In this document: positions 56,651 to 63,872 of the stretch, in pieces
Layout: the number at the start of each line of letters is the position of its first letter
Position numbering within the stretch: position 1 is the stretch's first letter
Assembly (NCBI GenBank): GCA_907163375.1
Contig: CAJQUW010011052.1
Location: 186,001-250,000, forward strand
Source: Prostheceraeus crozeri
Taxonomy: Eukaryota > Platyhelminthes > Polycladida > Euryleptidae
Direction of reading: 5' to 3'
Length of the DNA stretch: 64,000 nt
Program-made: the position numbers and the translations under genes
The notes under the pieces: model-generated
The model's database searches: none
What the model was told of the DNA's origin: nothing
The model's input: only the letters and a program-made list of their open reading frames with translations

Positions 56651-57181
56651 ATGGATTGTGAGGGTGAACCTGTACAGGAGCTCAGTGCTATTGCTATGAA
56701 CAATTGGACATATCAGATTGTTAGTGTCTATCATCAACATGCCAACTGCGATCCCAATGTTGATCAATGGGCGAGAAAACACATTCATGGACTTAATCTG
56801 AAATATTTGCAAGACTATGGCTTTTCTTGTGAGAGTGCTCTTCTTATTGACTTTAAACGATGGTTAGCTGCTTTCAATGTTATACGCATCTTTTGTAATA
56901 ATCCTGGTAAGGAGAGGAAAGTATTTCCCAATCTAATCATTGATGATATTTTGCTCCCACCTTGGGATAGTAGAGTGAATCAACATTATCATGAAGTCAC
57001 AAAACGTTTTAAGGATTTGTGTGTTCCTATTTTGTCTGTTCGTTGTAGTAGCTACGTTCATAACCAATGCTTCTTTCCTCCTTACCTCAACACTGCCAAA
57101 GTCCTGTATGGTTATCATTGCTCGCTGTATGATAGTTACCAGCTGTATCTATTTTATCTCTTTCAAACCATTGATTTATAA
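56651..57181 (+). CDS. Putative DEDDh 3'-5' exonuclease-like protein (Polinton)
   Basis: The 176-residue protein starts MDCEGEPVQELSAIAMN, where the D-x-E pattern fits the first exonuclease motif. The middle has ARKHIHGLNLKYLQDYGF, similar to the 'HGI...L...G' part of DnaQ/RNase T-type enzymes. HCSLYD near the carboxy end fits the H-x4-D third motif. IIDDILLPPWDSRV follows the expected second-motif region. Such enzymes trim DNA or RNA 3' ends; here it could proofread or process the element's genome. The fold assignment is from motifs only. It stands apart from its neighbours with short gaps. Confidence 0.6.
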   Translation: MDCEGEPVQELSAIAMNNWTYQIVSVYHQHANCDPNVDQWARKHIHGLNLKYLQDYGFSCESALLIDFKRWLAAFNVIRIFCNNPGKERKVFPNLIIDDILLPPWDSRVNQHYHEVTKRFKDLCVPILSVRCSSYVHNQCFFPPYLNTAKVLYGYHCSLYDSYQLYLFYLFQTIDL

Positions 57182-57268
57182 TGCATGCTTGTTACCATTA
57201 TTCAATAAATGTTACTATGAGAAGAGTTGTTGTTTTCATGCAATGGATGGGTTAGATAAAGGGCGATC

Positions 57269-57679
57269 ATGTCTTTCTCAAACGACTGCGGAACATTACG
57301 TTTTCATAGGCAAAGTTTAAAAGGAGCTGTTCAAGATTATGTGATAAAATTTCATAAAGATGAGACCGACATCGAAGCAGTGGTCGATGATGCTAGCACT
57401 CTATTTCTAGAGTTAATGAATACATTCTCTGATAGCATTATCATGGCGCGATTAGTTGCGAAAATTAAGTTTAGTCATTTTGGAAAGGAAGAGGTGGAAA
57501 GTCGCTCTTTCCATTTTGCTTCTTATTCAATGGAAGTGGTAGATCACCCCCAAGAATTTTTTAAAAGACATATGATAAAAATTGCTGAACGTCTTAACGC
57601 ACTTAACCATCATGGTAGCAGTCTAGTGATTGAAGCGATTTCAGATATTCACATTCAACTTTCCATAAAGAAAAATTGA
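57269..57679 (+). CDS. Small protein resembling the region before Polinton PolB
   Basis: The ATG is at 57,269, giving 136 residues. The second half (FHFASYSMEVVDHPQEFFKR, then HHGSSLVIEAISDIHIQLS) resembles the segment that precedes the protein-primed polymerase in many Polintons, where 'GSGW.V..I..L.I.I' is common. Here it is a separate gene with its own stop, not joined to a polymerase. It might be a subunit or a protein that replaced that domain. Its stop is three bases before the next ATG, suggesting a joint transcript. Confidence 0.45.
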   Translation: MSFSNDCGTLRFHRQSLKGAVQDYVIKFHKDETDIEAVVDDASTLFLELMNTFSDSIIMARLVAKIKFSHFGKEEVESRSFHFASYSMEVVDHPQEFFKRHMIKIAERLNALNHHGSSLVIEAISDIHIQLSIKKN

Positions 57680-57681
57680 AA

Positions 57682-58005
57682 ATGCAGTGGTACTTGATTG
57701 TAGCACAACTGGTTTTCGAGCTATGTCTGCTCACTCTCGAAGTATATTCCTTCTGTACATGCGTCTATTATTTAGAAAAGGCTAGCAAATTCATATCTTC
57801 AAAAAGACTTGCTATAGACATCAGTAACGGTGAAACTATGTGTTGCGATGTATGTAAGCGAAAGGATGGAAATGAAAAGCGCATCTTCAAGAGATGTAAG
57901 CATGCTTTTTGTCAACGCTGTTTCATACGTAATTGCATTCAACTTTGCCAATGTAACCACTGTGACATTGCTCATTTCGAGTGTCACTTATGTCGCAATA
58001 GTTAG
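57682..58005 (+). CDS. RING-finger protein with hydrophobic amino end (Polinton)
   Basis: The ATG at 57,682 gives 107 residues. The first 30 are hydrophobic (WYLIVAQLVFELCLLTLEVY), like a signal anchor. The rest has a RING-type pattern: CCDVCKRKDGNEK, then FKRCKHAFCQRCFIRNC and CQCNHCD, FECHLC. It could be a membrane-tethered ubiquitin ligase acting on host surface or defence proteins. It follows the previous stop by three bases. Viral RING genes of this size are known in other large DNA viruses; I do not know a named relative. Confidence 0.6.
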   Translation: MQWYLIVAQLVFELCLLTLEVYSFCTCVYYLEKASKFISSKRLAIDISNGETMCCDVCKRKDGNEKRIFKRCKHAFCQRCFIRNCIQLCQCNHCDIAHFECHLCRNS

Positions 58006-58056
58006 TACCTATGCAAATGTGGTAAAGATAGGTTTTAGCAAAGACTAACACGGAAA

Positions 58057-58413
58057 ATGGCGAAACGTAAAATGACGAAACGTAAAAGTCAAAAGTTTTC
58101 TTCAGCCATTCAAGCTCTCCGACGAATGAAAGCAAATCAGCGATACAATGCTATACGACATGCTAACGATAAATTCATTTGTGAAATTATTTCTCATGTG
58201 AGGAAGTTGAGGACGAAGAAATTAGCGCCAAAACAACGAAAGTTACTTAAGCGATATGCTACGAAATTGCGTTTCATCTCCAATCCTAAAGTCGCCCTTC
58301 AAAGAAAGAGAAAAACTCTAACACAAAAGGGCGGTTTCCTTTCAGCAATACTTCCAATGATAGCTCCTGCCGTGGGCAACCTATTGGGAAATATCTTTGG
58401 CTCTAAGCGTTAA
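58057..58413 (+). CDS. Basic virion-core-like peptide with KGG...GLLG-type tail (Polinton)
   Basis: The protein has 118 residues and is strongly basic: MAKRKMTKRKSQKF, a helical AIQALRRMKANQRYNAIRH part, then KLAPKQRKLLKRYATKLRFI and KGGFLSAILPMIAPAVGNLL with a Gly-rich hydrophobic tail. This layout ('LSPKQK...LRRHKKTLRKL...QKGGFLPALLAPLL') is common in animal Polinton and adintovirus genomes and is taken as a DNA-binding or membrane-active virion precursor. A GG site suits cleavage by the adenain-like protease. It precedes the packaging ATPase. Confidence 0.75.
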   Translation: MAKRKMTKRKSQKFSSAIQALRRMKANQRYNAIRHANDKFICEIISHVRKLRTKKLAPKQRKLLKRYATKLRFISNPKVALQRKRKTLTQKGGFLSAILPMIAPAVGNLLGNIFGSKR

Positions 58414-58444
58414 TTATGCAAATGTTGAGTCTCAAAGTAATAAA

Positions 58445-59062
58445 ATGGATTTCAGACTTCAATGTGATAAAGTTCTGACTGTATCAGGTCCATCTCATGC
58501 AGGTTAAACTGTTTTCACGCTGAATTTATTGGATAAAAGAAGGGAGTTGTTTAAGGAACCTATCAATCGAGTGATTTGGTGTTATGGTATTTATCAACCG
58601 TCGCTGTTTCAGGAATTGCAAAGTCGCAACTTTATTCGACATGAAGGAATTATTCCAGTGGATAAACTTCAGTCTAATGATGTTGTTGTATTGGATGATT
58701 TATTAAAAGAAAGTAAGAATTCAAAAGATGTTACAGATATGTTCACTCGCGCAGCACACCATAAAAGGTGTTTTATCATCTATATTACACAAAATTTGTT
58801 TCCTGATGGAAAAGAAGCTCGTACACGAAACCTGAATACACACTATTATGCTATTTTCAAGAATCCGCGAGATAAAAGTCAATTTGAAATTTTAGCGCGA
58901 CAAGTTGCACCCAGAGGATCAAAAGCCTTAATTGAAATTTTTCAAGCAGCTACTGAAAAACCATACGGTTACTTATTCATTGACTTTACGCAAGAGTGTC
59001 CGGAAGAATTTAGATTTCGAAGTGATATTTTGAAAACTCCCATGATTATCTACAAACTATGA
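58445..59062 (+). pseudogene. FtsK/HerA-type packaging ATPase (Polinton), broken
   Basis: A P-loop-like region (LTVSGPSHAG) at the start and DVVVLDDLLKESKNSKDVTD as the Walker B strand identify a genome-packaging ATPase of the FtsK/HerA group. FTRAAHHKRCFIIYITQNLF, with the sensor strand, and DKSQFEILARQVAPRGSKAL, the usual 'L.RQ..P' segment, also fit. Length and order match Polinton ATPases, which pump DNA into the capsid. The gene shows about one break, the only one I note in this element. Its stop overlaps the next ATG by one base (ATGA). Confidence 0.85.
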
Positions 59063-59751
59063 GTTCTTATTCTCGCATGATTGTTATTCCTCAGGATGAA
59101 TATGTACAATTGACTGCCATGCAGCAAGTAAAGCAACCTCTTGCAAATCAAATGTATAGGAAAGAAATAGATTATCAGCAAAATGTTCACATCAAAAATC
59201 CACATCGTGCTGTATTATTACAATCGGAAACTGTTGAGCAATTGAAAAACTTGAAGAATAAGATGCGTGACTCTGTATCGACTGCTACACCTTTAGCATC
59301 TCGCGCACATGCCATATCTCTTTTCAACAGTATTGAACCCCATCTCAATGTAAATGATAGAGGAGAAATCATTACAGATGAAAATAAAGTGATTGATGCT
59401 TCACGTTATGAAGACTTGATTCAGTATGCGACACGTAGAAAGCGCCGTCAGGGCTATGTTCCACCTGGTTGGTCATACTTTCTTAAACTATTGAAAAAGC
59501 ATAATGTGCCAAAATTTGCTTTAAATAATGAGACATTGAAAGAACTTGATTCAACAGTGGCTACTACTCCAATGCTTCAGGCGATGAAAATGCCAACAAA
59601 TTGGTTTAAGACGTCACCTGCTACATCCCCTCCCACACTCACTAAGCAAACAAGGGGAAGAACTCGACGTAGATCTGTATCGCCACTAAAACTGGTAAAA
59701 GGAAAACGTAAAACAGCTCCTCCCAGGAAATACATGTTCTCAGACTATTAA
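59059..59751 (+). CDS. Conserved Polinton protein with PPGW motif, function unknown
   Basis: The 230-residue frame starts at the ATG overlapping the ATPase stop. Its centre has LIQYATRRKRRQGYVPPGWS followed by a FLKLLKKHNVP segment, a pattern I know from unnamed Polinton proteins near the ATPase ('P.GW..F...L...NVP'). The amino half is helical and Gln-rich, and the carboxy tail is basic with Ser-Pro repeats (RGRTRRRSVSPLKLVKGKRK). It may be a packaging or core protein. No enzyme motifs are visible. Confidence 0.6.
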   Translation: MSSYSRMIVIPQDEYVQLTAMQQVKQPLANQMYRKEIDYQQNVHIKNPHRAVLLQSETVEQLKNLKNKMRDSVSTATPLASRAHAISLFNSIEPHLNVNDRGEIITDENKVIDASRYEDLIQYATRRKRRQGYVPPGWSYFLKLLKKHNVPKFALNNETLKELDSTVATTPMLQAMKMPTNWFKTSPATSPPTLTKQTRGRTRRRSVSPLKLVKGKRKTAPPRKYMFSDY

Positions 59752-59752
59752 T

Positions 59753-59968
59753 ATGAAGCAGATGTGTTGCTTGCCATGTAATGAGCCGCCAGAGGTGAAT
59801 GTCGTTGTCACTTGCACTTGCTGCGCCAGCTCTCATAATGAAACCCCTAAGCAATGTGAACACGATCGCAAAACCGCTAAAGCTAAATGCTGCAGTTGTT
59901 GTAAATGTAGAAAGGGAAGAAAACAAAAAGATGAGAAGGAGGAAAAAGAGTCAGCCGTCATCGACTGA
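59753..59968 (+). CDS. Cys-rich small ORF overlapping the integrase start (Polinton)
   Basis: The 71-residue frame has Cys clusters MCCLPCNEPP, CTCCASS and CCSCCKCRKGRKQKDEKEEK. It overlaps the amino end of the integrase frame, and the other Polinton fragment has a Cys-rich ORF at the same place. Position and Cys content are kept while the sequence differs, which suggests a real gene, or an amino-terminal extension of the integrase made by frameshifting. Function unknown. Confidence 0.5.
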   Translation: MKQMCCLPCNEPPEVNVVVTCTCCASSHNETPKQCEHDRKTAKAKCCSCCKCRKGRKQKDEKEEKESAVID

Positions 59969-61019
59969 ACGTTTGAAGTCAATCTACTATGATGTAAAAC
60001 ATCCGGCAGGATTTGCATCTATCAAGAAATTATCAAAAGCGAGTGGTCTTCCACAATCACAAGTGAAACGATGGTTAAAGGGTCAGGCTACCTATACACT
60101 CCACAAACAAGCGAAAAAGAAGTACCGCACCCGCCATTATATTGTTCATGACATCGATGAACAGTGGCAAGCAGATTTGTGCGATGTTGCCTCCATTTCA
60201 AAACATAACTCGGGCAATAATTTTATTTTAACCGTCATTGATATTTTCTCGCGTTATGCGTGGGCTCAACCTTTAAAAACTAAAGAAGGGAAAGGAGTAG
60301 CAAAAGCATTCCAAACAATTTTTCGAGAAGGTCGCATTCCAAAAAGAATTCAGAGTGATCAAGGAAAAGAGTTTGAAAATCAGCATGTGACAAGATTATT
60401 TGAGAGGCATAACATTGAGTTGTTCAGTGTAAAGAGCGCTTATAAAGCTGCACTCGTTGAACGTTTTAATCGCACATTAAAAAATCGTTTGTGGCGACAT
60501 TTTACTGCCAACTTGACACAAAATTGGACAAAGGTTCTACAAGATACACTCCATGCCTACAATCACTCTATCCATCGTTCTATTGGACTCAGACCAGTAG
60601 ATGTAAATGCTGACAATGTAGATAAAGTGCGCGAATCATTCCAACGTAAACGCACTCATGTGAAAAGTGATGTGAAAATTGGCGATAAAGTTCGTATCTC
60701 AAAAGTGAAAAGTGTTTTTGCTAAAGGGTACCTCCCGAATTGGACAGAGGAGGTATTTACAGTATCAAGGATTAATCAAAAAGACTCTCCGACCACCTAC
60801 AAGTTGAAAGATTACGATAATGAAGAAATTGAGGGTAGCTTTTACCGCGATGAGATTGAGGTAGTCACTGAAAGTGAAACATATTTGGTAGAGAAAATCA
60901 TTCGATGTAAAAAACGGCAAGGTGAAGAATGGTGTCTTGTTAAATGGACTGGTTATCCTTCAAGTATGAACTCTTGGATGCGTCGTGCCGACATCTTTCA
61001 TCTAAGTGATCGACAGTGA
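59931..61019 (+). CDS. Retroviral-type integrase with carboxy-terminal chromodomain (Polinton)
   Basis: I chose the ATG at 59,931 (MRRRKKSQPSS); the frame is open further up. SIYYDVKHPAGFASIKKLSK and VKRWLKGQATYTLHKQAKKK form the amino domain. The rve core has DEQWQADLCDVASISKHNSG, IPKRIQSDQGKEFENQHV and YKAALVERFNRTLKNRLWRH, carrying the D, D and E of the active site. A SH3-like part (IGDKVRISKVKSVFAKGYLP) and a chromodomain (YLVEKIIRCKKRQGEEWCLV, KWTGYPSSMNSW) follow. The enzyme integrates the linear element DNA. The length is normal for the family and the frame is whole. Confidence 0.95.
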   Translation: MRRRKKSQPSSTERLKSIYYDVKHPAGFASIKKLSKASGLPQSQVKRWLKGQATYTLHKQAKKKYRTRHYIVHDIDEQWQADLCDVASISKHNSGNNFILTVIDIFSRYAWAQPLKTKEGKGVAKAFQTIFREGRIPKRIQSDQGKEFENQHVTRLFERHNIELFSVKSAYKAALVERFNRTLKNRLWRHFTANLTQNWTKVLQDTLHAYNHSIHRSIGLRPVDVNADNVDKVRESFQRKRTHVKSDVKIGDKVRISKVKSVFAKGYLPNWTEEVFTVSRINQKDSPTTYKLKDYDNEEIEGSFYRDEIEVVTESETYLVEKIIRCKKRQGEEWCLVKWTGYPSSMNSWMRRADIFHLSDRQ

Positions 61020-61060
61020 TTCATGCAAAGTTGTAACTAACAATGTTTAGGGTTTGAGCT

Positions 61061-61516
61061 ATGAATCCAACTGCCTCATTTTATTCACGACCCTCCTACG
61101 TAAGTGGTGGAGGACAAATTTACATCGGTGCTCGCCACCAACGTGGAGGTAGCATACTTGGTGCACTGAAATCTGTTGTAGCACCTCTCATATCCAATGT
61201 CGGTAGATCTTTAAAACGAAATGTTTTAAGTAATGCCGTTGGCTTTGCTGGTGATGTTGCTAGTGATCTTTCCAGAGGTAGAAGTTTTAAGAGCAGTTTG
61301 TTGAATCGTGGGAAGGAACGCGGTTTAAAAACATTGAAGCAGACCATTGCTGGTGTTACTCAAGGAAAGAAATCACCTAAACGAATGAGAAAAGGAAGGA
61401 GGAAACATCGCGGAGCTGGTAAGGTGCGATCTTCAGTCAAAAGGCATTCACGCAAACGTCGCAGAGGCTCTAATCATTCATCAGGCGCTAAACGACGACG
61501 CTGCTATAACTTCTAA
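61061..61516 (+). CDS. pX/pVI-like basic virion peptide (Polinton)
   Basis: The 151-residue protein starts MNPTASFYSRPSYVSGGGQI, followed by RHQRGGSILGALKSVVAPLI, an amphipathic stretch after a GG site. The carboxy half is extremely basic (KSPKRMRKGRRKHRGAGKVR and beyond, ending RRRCYNF). Adenovirus pVI and pX precursors have similar parts: a membrane-lytic helix and a DNA-binding tail freed by the protease. It lies just before the major capsid gene, with a gap of two bases. The other Polinton fragment carries its relative. Confidence 0.75.
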   Translation: MNPTASFYSRPSYVSGGGQIYIGARHQRGGSILGALKSVVAPLISNVGRSLKRNVLSNAVGFAGDVASDLSRGRSFKSSLLNRGKERGLKTLKQTIAGVTQGKKSPKRMRKGRRKHRGAGKVRSSVKRHSRKRRRGSNHSSGAKRRRCYNF

Positions 61517-61518
61517 TC

Positions 61519-62796
61519 ATGGAGTGTAAAACTTCCGGTTTTTGTTTGTTCGATCAACAAGCCATACAGACAGATATTCTTAGTTCAAGTATTGTAGATT
61601 ATCATCCTCGAACAGCTGAGAATGCTGGCCCCATTGAATTTGTTATTCCTGGTGGTAGTGATGACTACATAGATTTGAGTTATGCGATGCTTGATTTGAG
61701 GTTTAGAATTCAGCAAGCAGATGGAACTGCTATTGACGATGCACATAAAGTTGGACTGAACAATTTACCATTGACTACATTACTTCGCGATGTTTCTCTA
61801 ACGATTGGAGAGCAGCAGGTGGAAGGTGGTCAAAGCGATTATCCCTATAAATCATATTTCAATCATGTATCACAGTTTCATCCAGCAGCACAAAAAAGTC
61901 ATATGGAAGCCATGGGATGGTACAGAGATGAAGCAGGAAAATTTGATGTTGAAACAAACAGTGGCTTTGTAAAGCGATCTGCTATGATTAAAGATAGTAG
62001 AGTATGTCAGCTATATGGTCCGCTGAATTTAGACTTCTTTAGACAGTCAAAGTTTTTACTCTGTAATACCAGCATGCGACTCAAGCTGACATTGAATAAG
62101 CCTGAATTTGCGCTGAATGCATTTGCTAAAGTTGACAATTTTAGAATTCATGTGGAAGATATTGCACTTTACATTCGTCGAGTAGTACCGAATCCAAGTG
62201 TCATTAGAGGGCATGCTGAAGGTCTTAACCGCCAAAATGCCATTTACCCCGTTCAGCATACAAAGCTTCTCACCTTTACAATTCCGAAAGATCAAAAGAG
62301 TTTCATGAAAGATGGCCTCTTTCCATCGGAAGCACCGAAGCTCCTCATGGTGGCAATGGTTGAAAATGATGCATTTAATGGTAATATAAAGAAGAATCCT
62401 TTCAATTTTAAACACAATCAGTTAAGTGAAATTGCTTTACGTGTTAATGGTGTGAGTCATCCTGGTCCACCCTACAAACCAGATTTTGCTTCGGATCAAT
62501 TTATGCGCAGTTATGTTGATTTTATGGATGTCTTTGGCTTTTACAATACGGATGATACCAACGGACTGACTATGAAAGAGTTTAAGAGTGGATATACTAT
62601 TTATGCATTTGATTTGACTGCTGACAGCGATATTAGTGCACCCTATCGTCAAGCGAACGTGCCTCATAATATTCGTTTGGATTTGACGTTCAAAAGAACA
62701 CTACCTGAGACGATCAATGTATTAATTTATGCAGTCTTCGATTCAAATATTGAAATTACAAAGTATCGTGACGTGATTCTTCAGTATAATCGTTAA
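61519..62796 (+). CDS. Major capsid protein, double jelly-roll (Polinton)
   Basis: The 425-residue protein matches the Polinton major capsid family often annotated as 'F54H12.2-like': AGPIEFVIPGGSDDYIDLS near the start, LNNLPLTTLLRDVSLTIGEQ, YPYKSYFNHVSQF, LNLDFFRQSKFLLCNTSMRL and VEDIALYIRRVVPNPSVI. The end has TFKRTLPETINVLIYAVFDS, the last strands of the second jelly-roll. Trimers form the hexon-like capsomers. The length is at the short end of the family and the frame is whole. Its stop overlaps the next ATG (TAATG). Confidence 0.92.
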   Translation: MECKTSGFCLFDQQAIQTDILSSSIVDYHPRTAENAGPIEFVIPGGSDDYIDLSYAMLDLRFRIQQADGTAIDDAHKVGLNNLPLTTLLRDVSLTIGEQQVEGGQSDYPYKSYFNHVSQFHPAAQKSHMEAMGWYRDEAGKFDVETNSGFVKRSAMIKDSRVCQLYGPLNLDFFRQSKFLLCNTSMRLKLTLNKPEFALNAFAKVDNFRIHVEDIALYIRRVVPNPSVIRGHAEGLNRQNAIYPVQHTKLLTFTIPKDQKSFMKDGLFPSEAPKLLMVAMVENDAFNGNIKKNPFNFKHNQLSEIALRVNGVSHPGPPYKPDFASDQFMRSYVDFMDVFGFYNTDDTNGLTMKEFKSGYTIYAFDLTADSDISAPYRQANVPHNIRLDLTFKRTLPETINVLIYAVFDSNIEITKYRDVILQYNR

Positions 62797-63257
62797 TGAG
62801 TTGGTTGACTGCTGACGATATTAAGACTAAAGTGCAGCGTAATGCAGACGAAGCGACGTTGAAAGCTTTCGATAATGTCTATTCACTCGATACCTTACCA
62901 CCTGCAGTAAATCACTATCCCATCTTTATTGTGCTAAACACTCATTCACAGAATTTAGGCGGTGAGCATTGGAAAGCGATCTTTATTGGAGAAGACCGAC
63001 GTGGTGAACTATTTGACTCTCTTGCTCAACCTCCAAATATACCAACACAGCAGTGGTTGAGAAAACATACGCGTCAATATCAGCGAAATGAACGCATACT
63101 ACAACATCCACTTTCATCAACGTGTGGTGCTTTTGTACTGTACTTCATCTTAAAACGTTTACATGTATCTCGATTTGCATCTGTTATTCAAAACTTTTCA
63201 TGTAATCCATCCTCTAATGAAAAAATGATTTGTAAGTTCTATCATGATTTGAAATAA
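62796..63257 (+). CDS. Adenain-like capsid maturation protease (Polinton)
   Basis: The 153-residue protein has the C5/ULP-type catalytic order: GGEHWKAIFIGEDRRGELFD (His, then Asp in ELFDSLAQPP), LQHPLSSTCGAFVLYFILKR (Gln of the oxyanion hole and Cys nucleophile). HYPIFIVLNTHSQNLG precedes the His. It cleaves virion precursors such as the pX/pVI-like peptides. Translation is probably coupled to the capsid gene. AATAAA overlaps its stop. Confidence 0.9.
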   Translation: MSWLTADDIKTKVQRNADEATLKAFDNVYSLDTLPPAVNHYPIFIVLNTHSQNLGGEHWKAIFIGEDRRGELFDSLAQPPNIPTQQWLRKHTRQYQRNERILQHPLSSTCGAFVLYFILKRLHVSRFASVIQNFSCNPSSNEKMICKFYHDLK

Positions 63258-63288
63258 AAACATCATGTTGGAAAAATTGTTTTTTATT
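63253..63288. terminator. Two AATAAA signals of the convergent gene ends
   Basis: AATAAA at 63,253-63,258 on the plus strand overlaps the protease stop. Another at 63,283-63,288 on the minus strand overlaps the stop of the TBP-like gene. The two transcripts therefore end facing each other within about 35 bases. Confidence 0.7.
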
Positions 63289-63829
63289 TTACAATCCGCT
63301 GGGTACGTACATACTCAATGAGATAGTCTAGGATCATATTTGCTTGTTCATGAGATTTTAGTCCAGTAATGATCACTTTACTATTATGAAAGATTGCCAC
63401 ATGCACAGGCAACCAACAACTAATGAGAGCTGCAGGAAAAAGTTCGGGTTCATAACACAAACTGTAACTGCTGGTACGAATCTTCAAAAATGATAGACTG
63501 TCACTCAATTGAGTAGAGATCACCATATTGTCCACAGTCAGATTCGACATCACACACCTCTCCCTCTTCCATATCCGACGTAGTAGTCTCTGTAGCTCTA
63601 AGCGCATTGACTGCGCCGATGAATGAGAAAGGGCGCCGAGAATCTGTACAGTCCCATTTGGGAAGAGTTGAAGATTCCGTGAATTGTTCATCTTCACCAC
63701 TAACATTTGAGGACGGCCCGGGTAATACTTGCTGTTTGGAAGCTGTTGGCGTAATGTTGTGAGATCGATTTTGGTGTAGAGTCTGAAGCGACGGAGAATG
63801 TTGACGATGGTGTAGCGATGGCGCTTCAT
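63284..63829 (-). CDS. TATA-binding-protein-like (TBP fold) protein of the Polinton
   Basis: From the ATG at 63,829 (MKRHRYTIVNILRRFRLYTK) the frame encodes 181 residues, the size of the TBP core. It reads as two TBP repeats. The first has LRQQLPNSKYYPGRPQMLVV and LQLFPNGTVQILGALSHSSA, like TBP's 'NAEYNPKRFAAVIMRI...LIFSSGKMVCTGAKSEE'. The second has VDNMVISTQLSDSLSFL, then SYSLCYEPELFPAALISCW and VAIFHNSKVIITGLKSHEQA, like 'FSSYEPELFPGLIYRM...LIFVSGKVVLTGAK'. YEPELFP is nearly diagnostic. TBP bends TATA DNA to start transcription, so this protein may direct polymerase to the element's own promoters. The frame is open further upstream to 63,973, but the ATG behind the TATA box fits best. It faces the protease gene. 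Confidence 0.75.
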   Translation of the reverse strand: MKRHRYTIVNILRRFRLYTKIDLTTLRQQLPNSKYYPGRPQMLVVKMNNSRNLQLFPNGTVQILGALSHSSAQSMRLELQRLLRRIWKRERCVMSNLTVDNMVISTQLSDSLSFLKIRTSSYSLCYEPELFPAALISCWLPVHVAIFHNSKVIITGLKSHEQANMILDYLIEYVRTQRIVK

Positions 63830-63863
63830 GATGAAAGAATGAGTAAATTGAGCGATGTACCTT

Positions 63864-63872
63864 CCTTTTATA
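63864..63872 (-). promoter_or_regulatory. TATA box of the TBP-like gene
   Basis: TATAAAAGG on the minus strand ends 35 bases before the ATG at 63,829, which places the expected transcription start just before that ATG. It is one of the clearest TATA boxes in the window and supports the chosen start. Confidence 0.65.
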
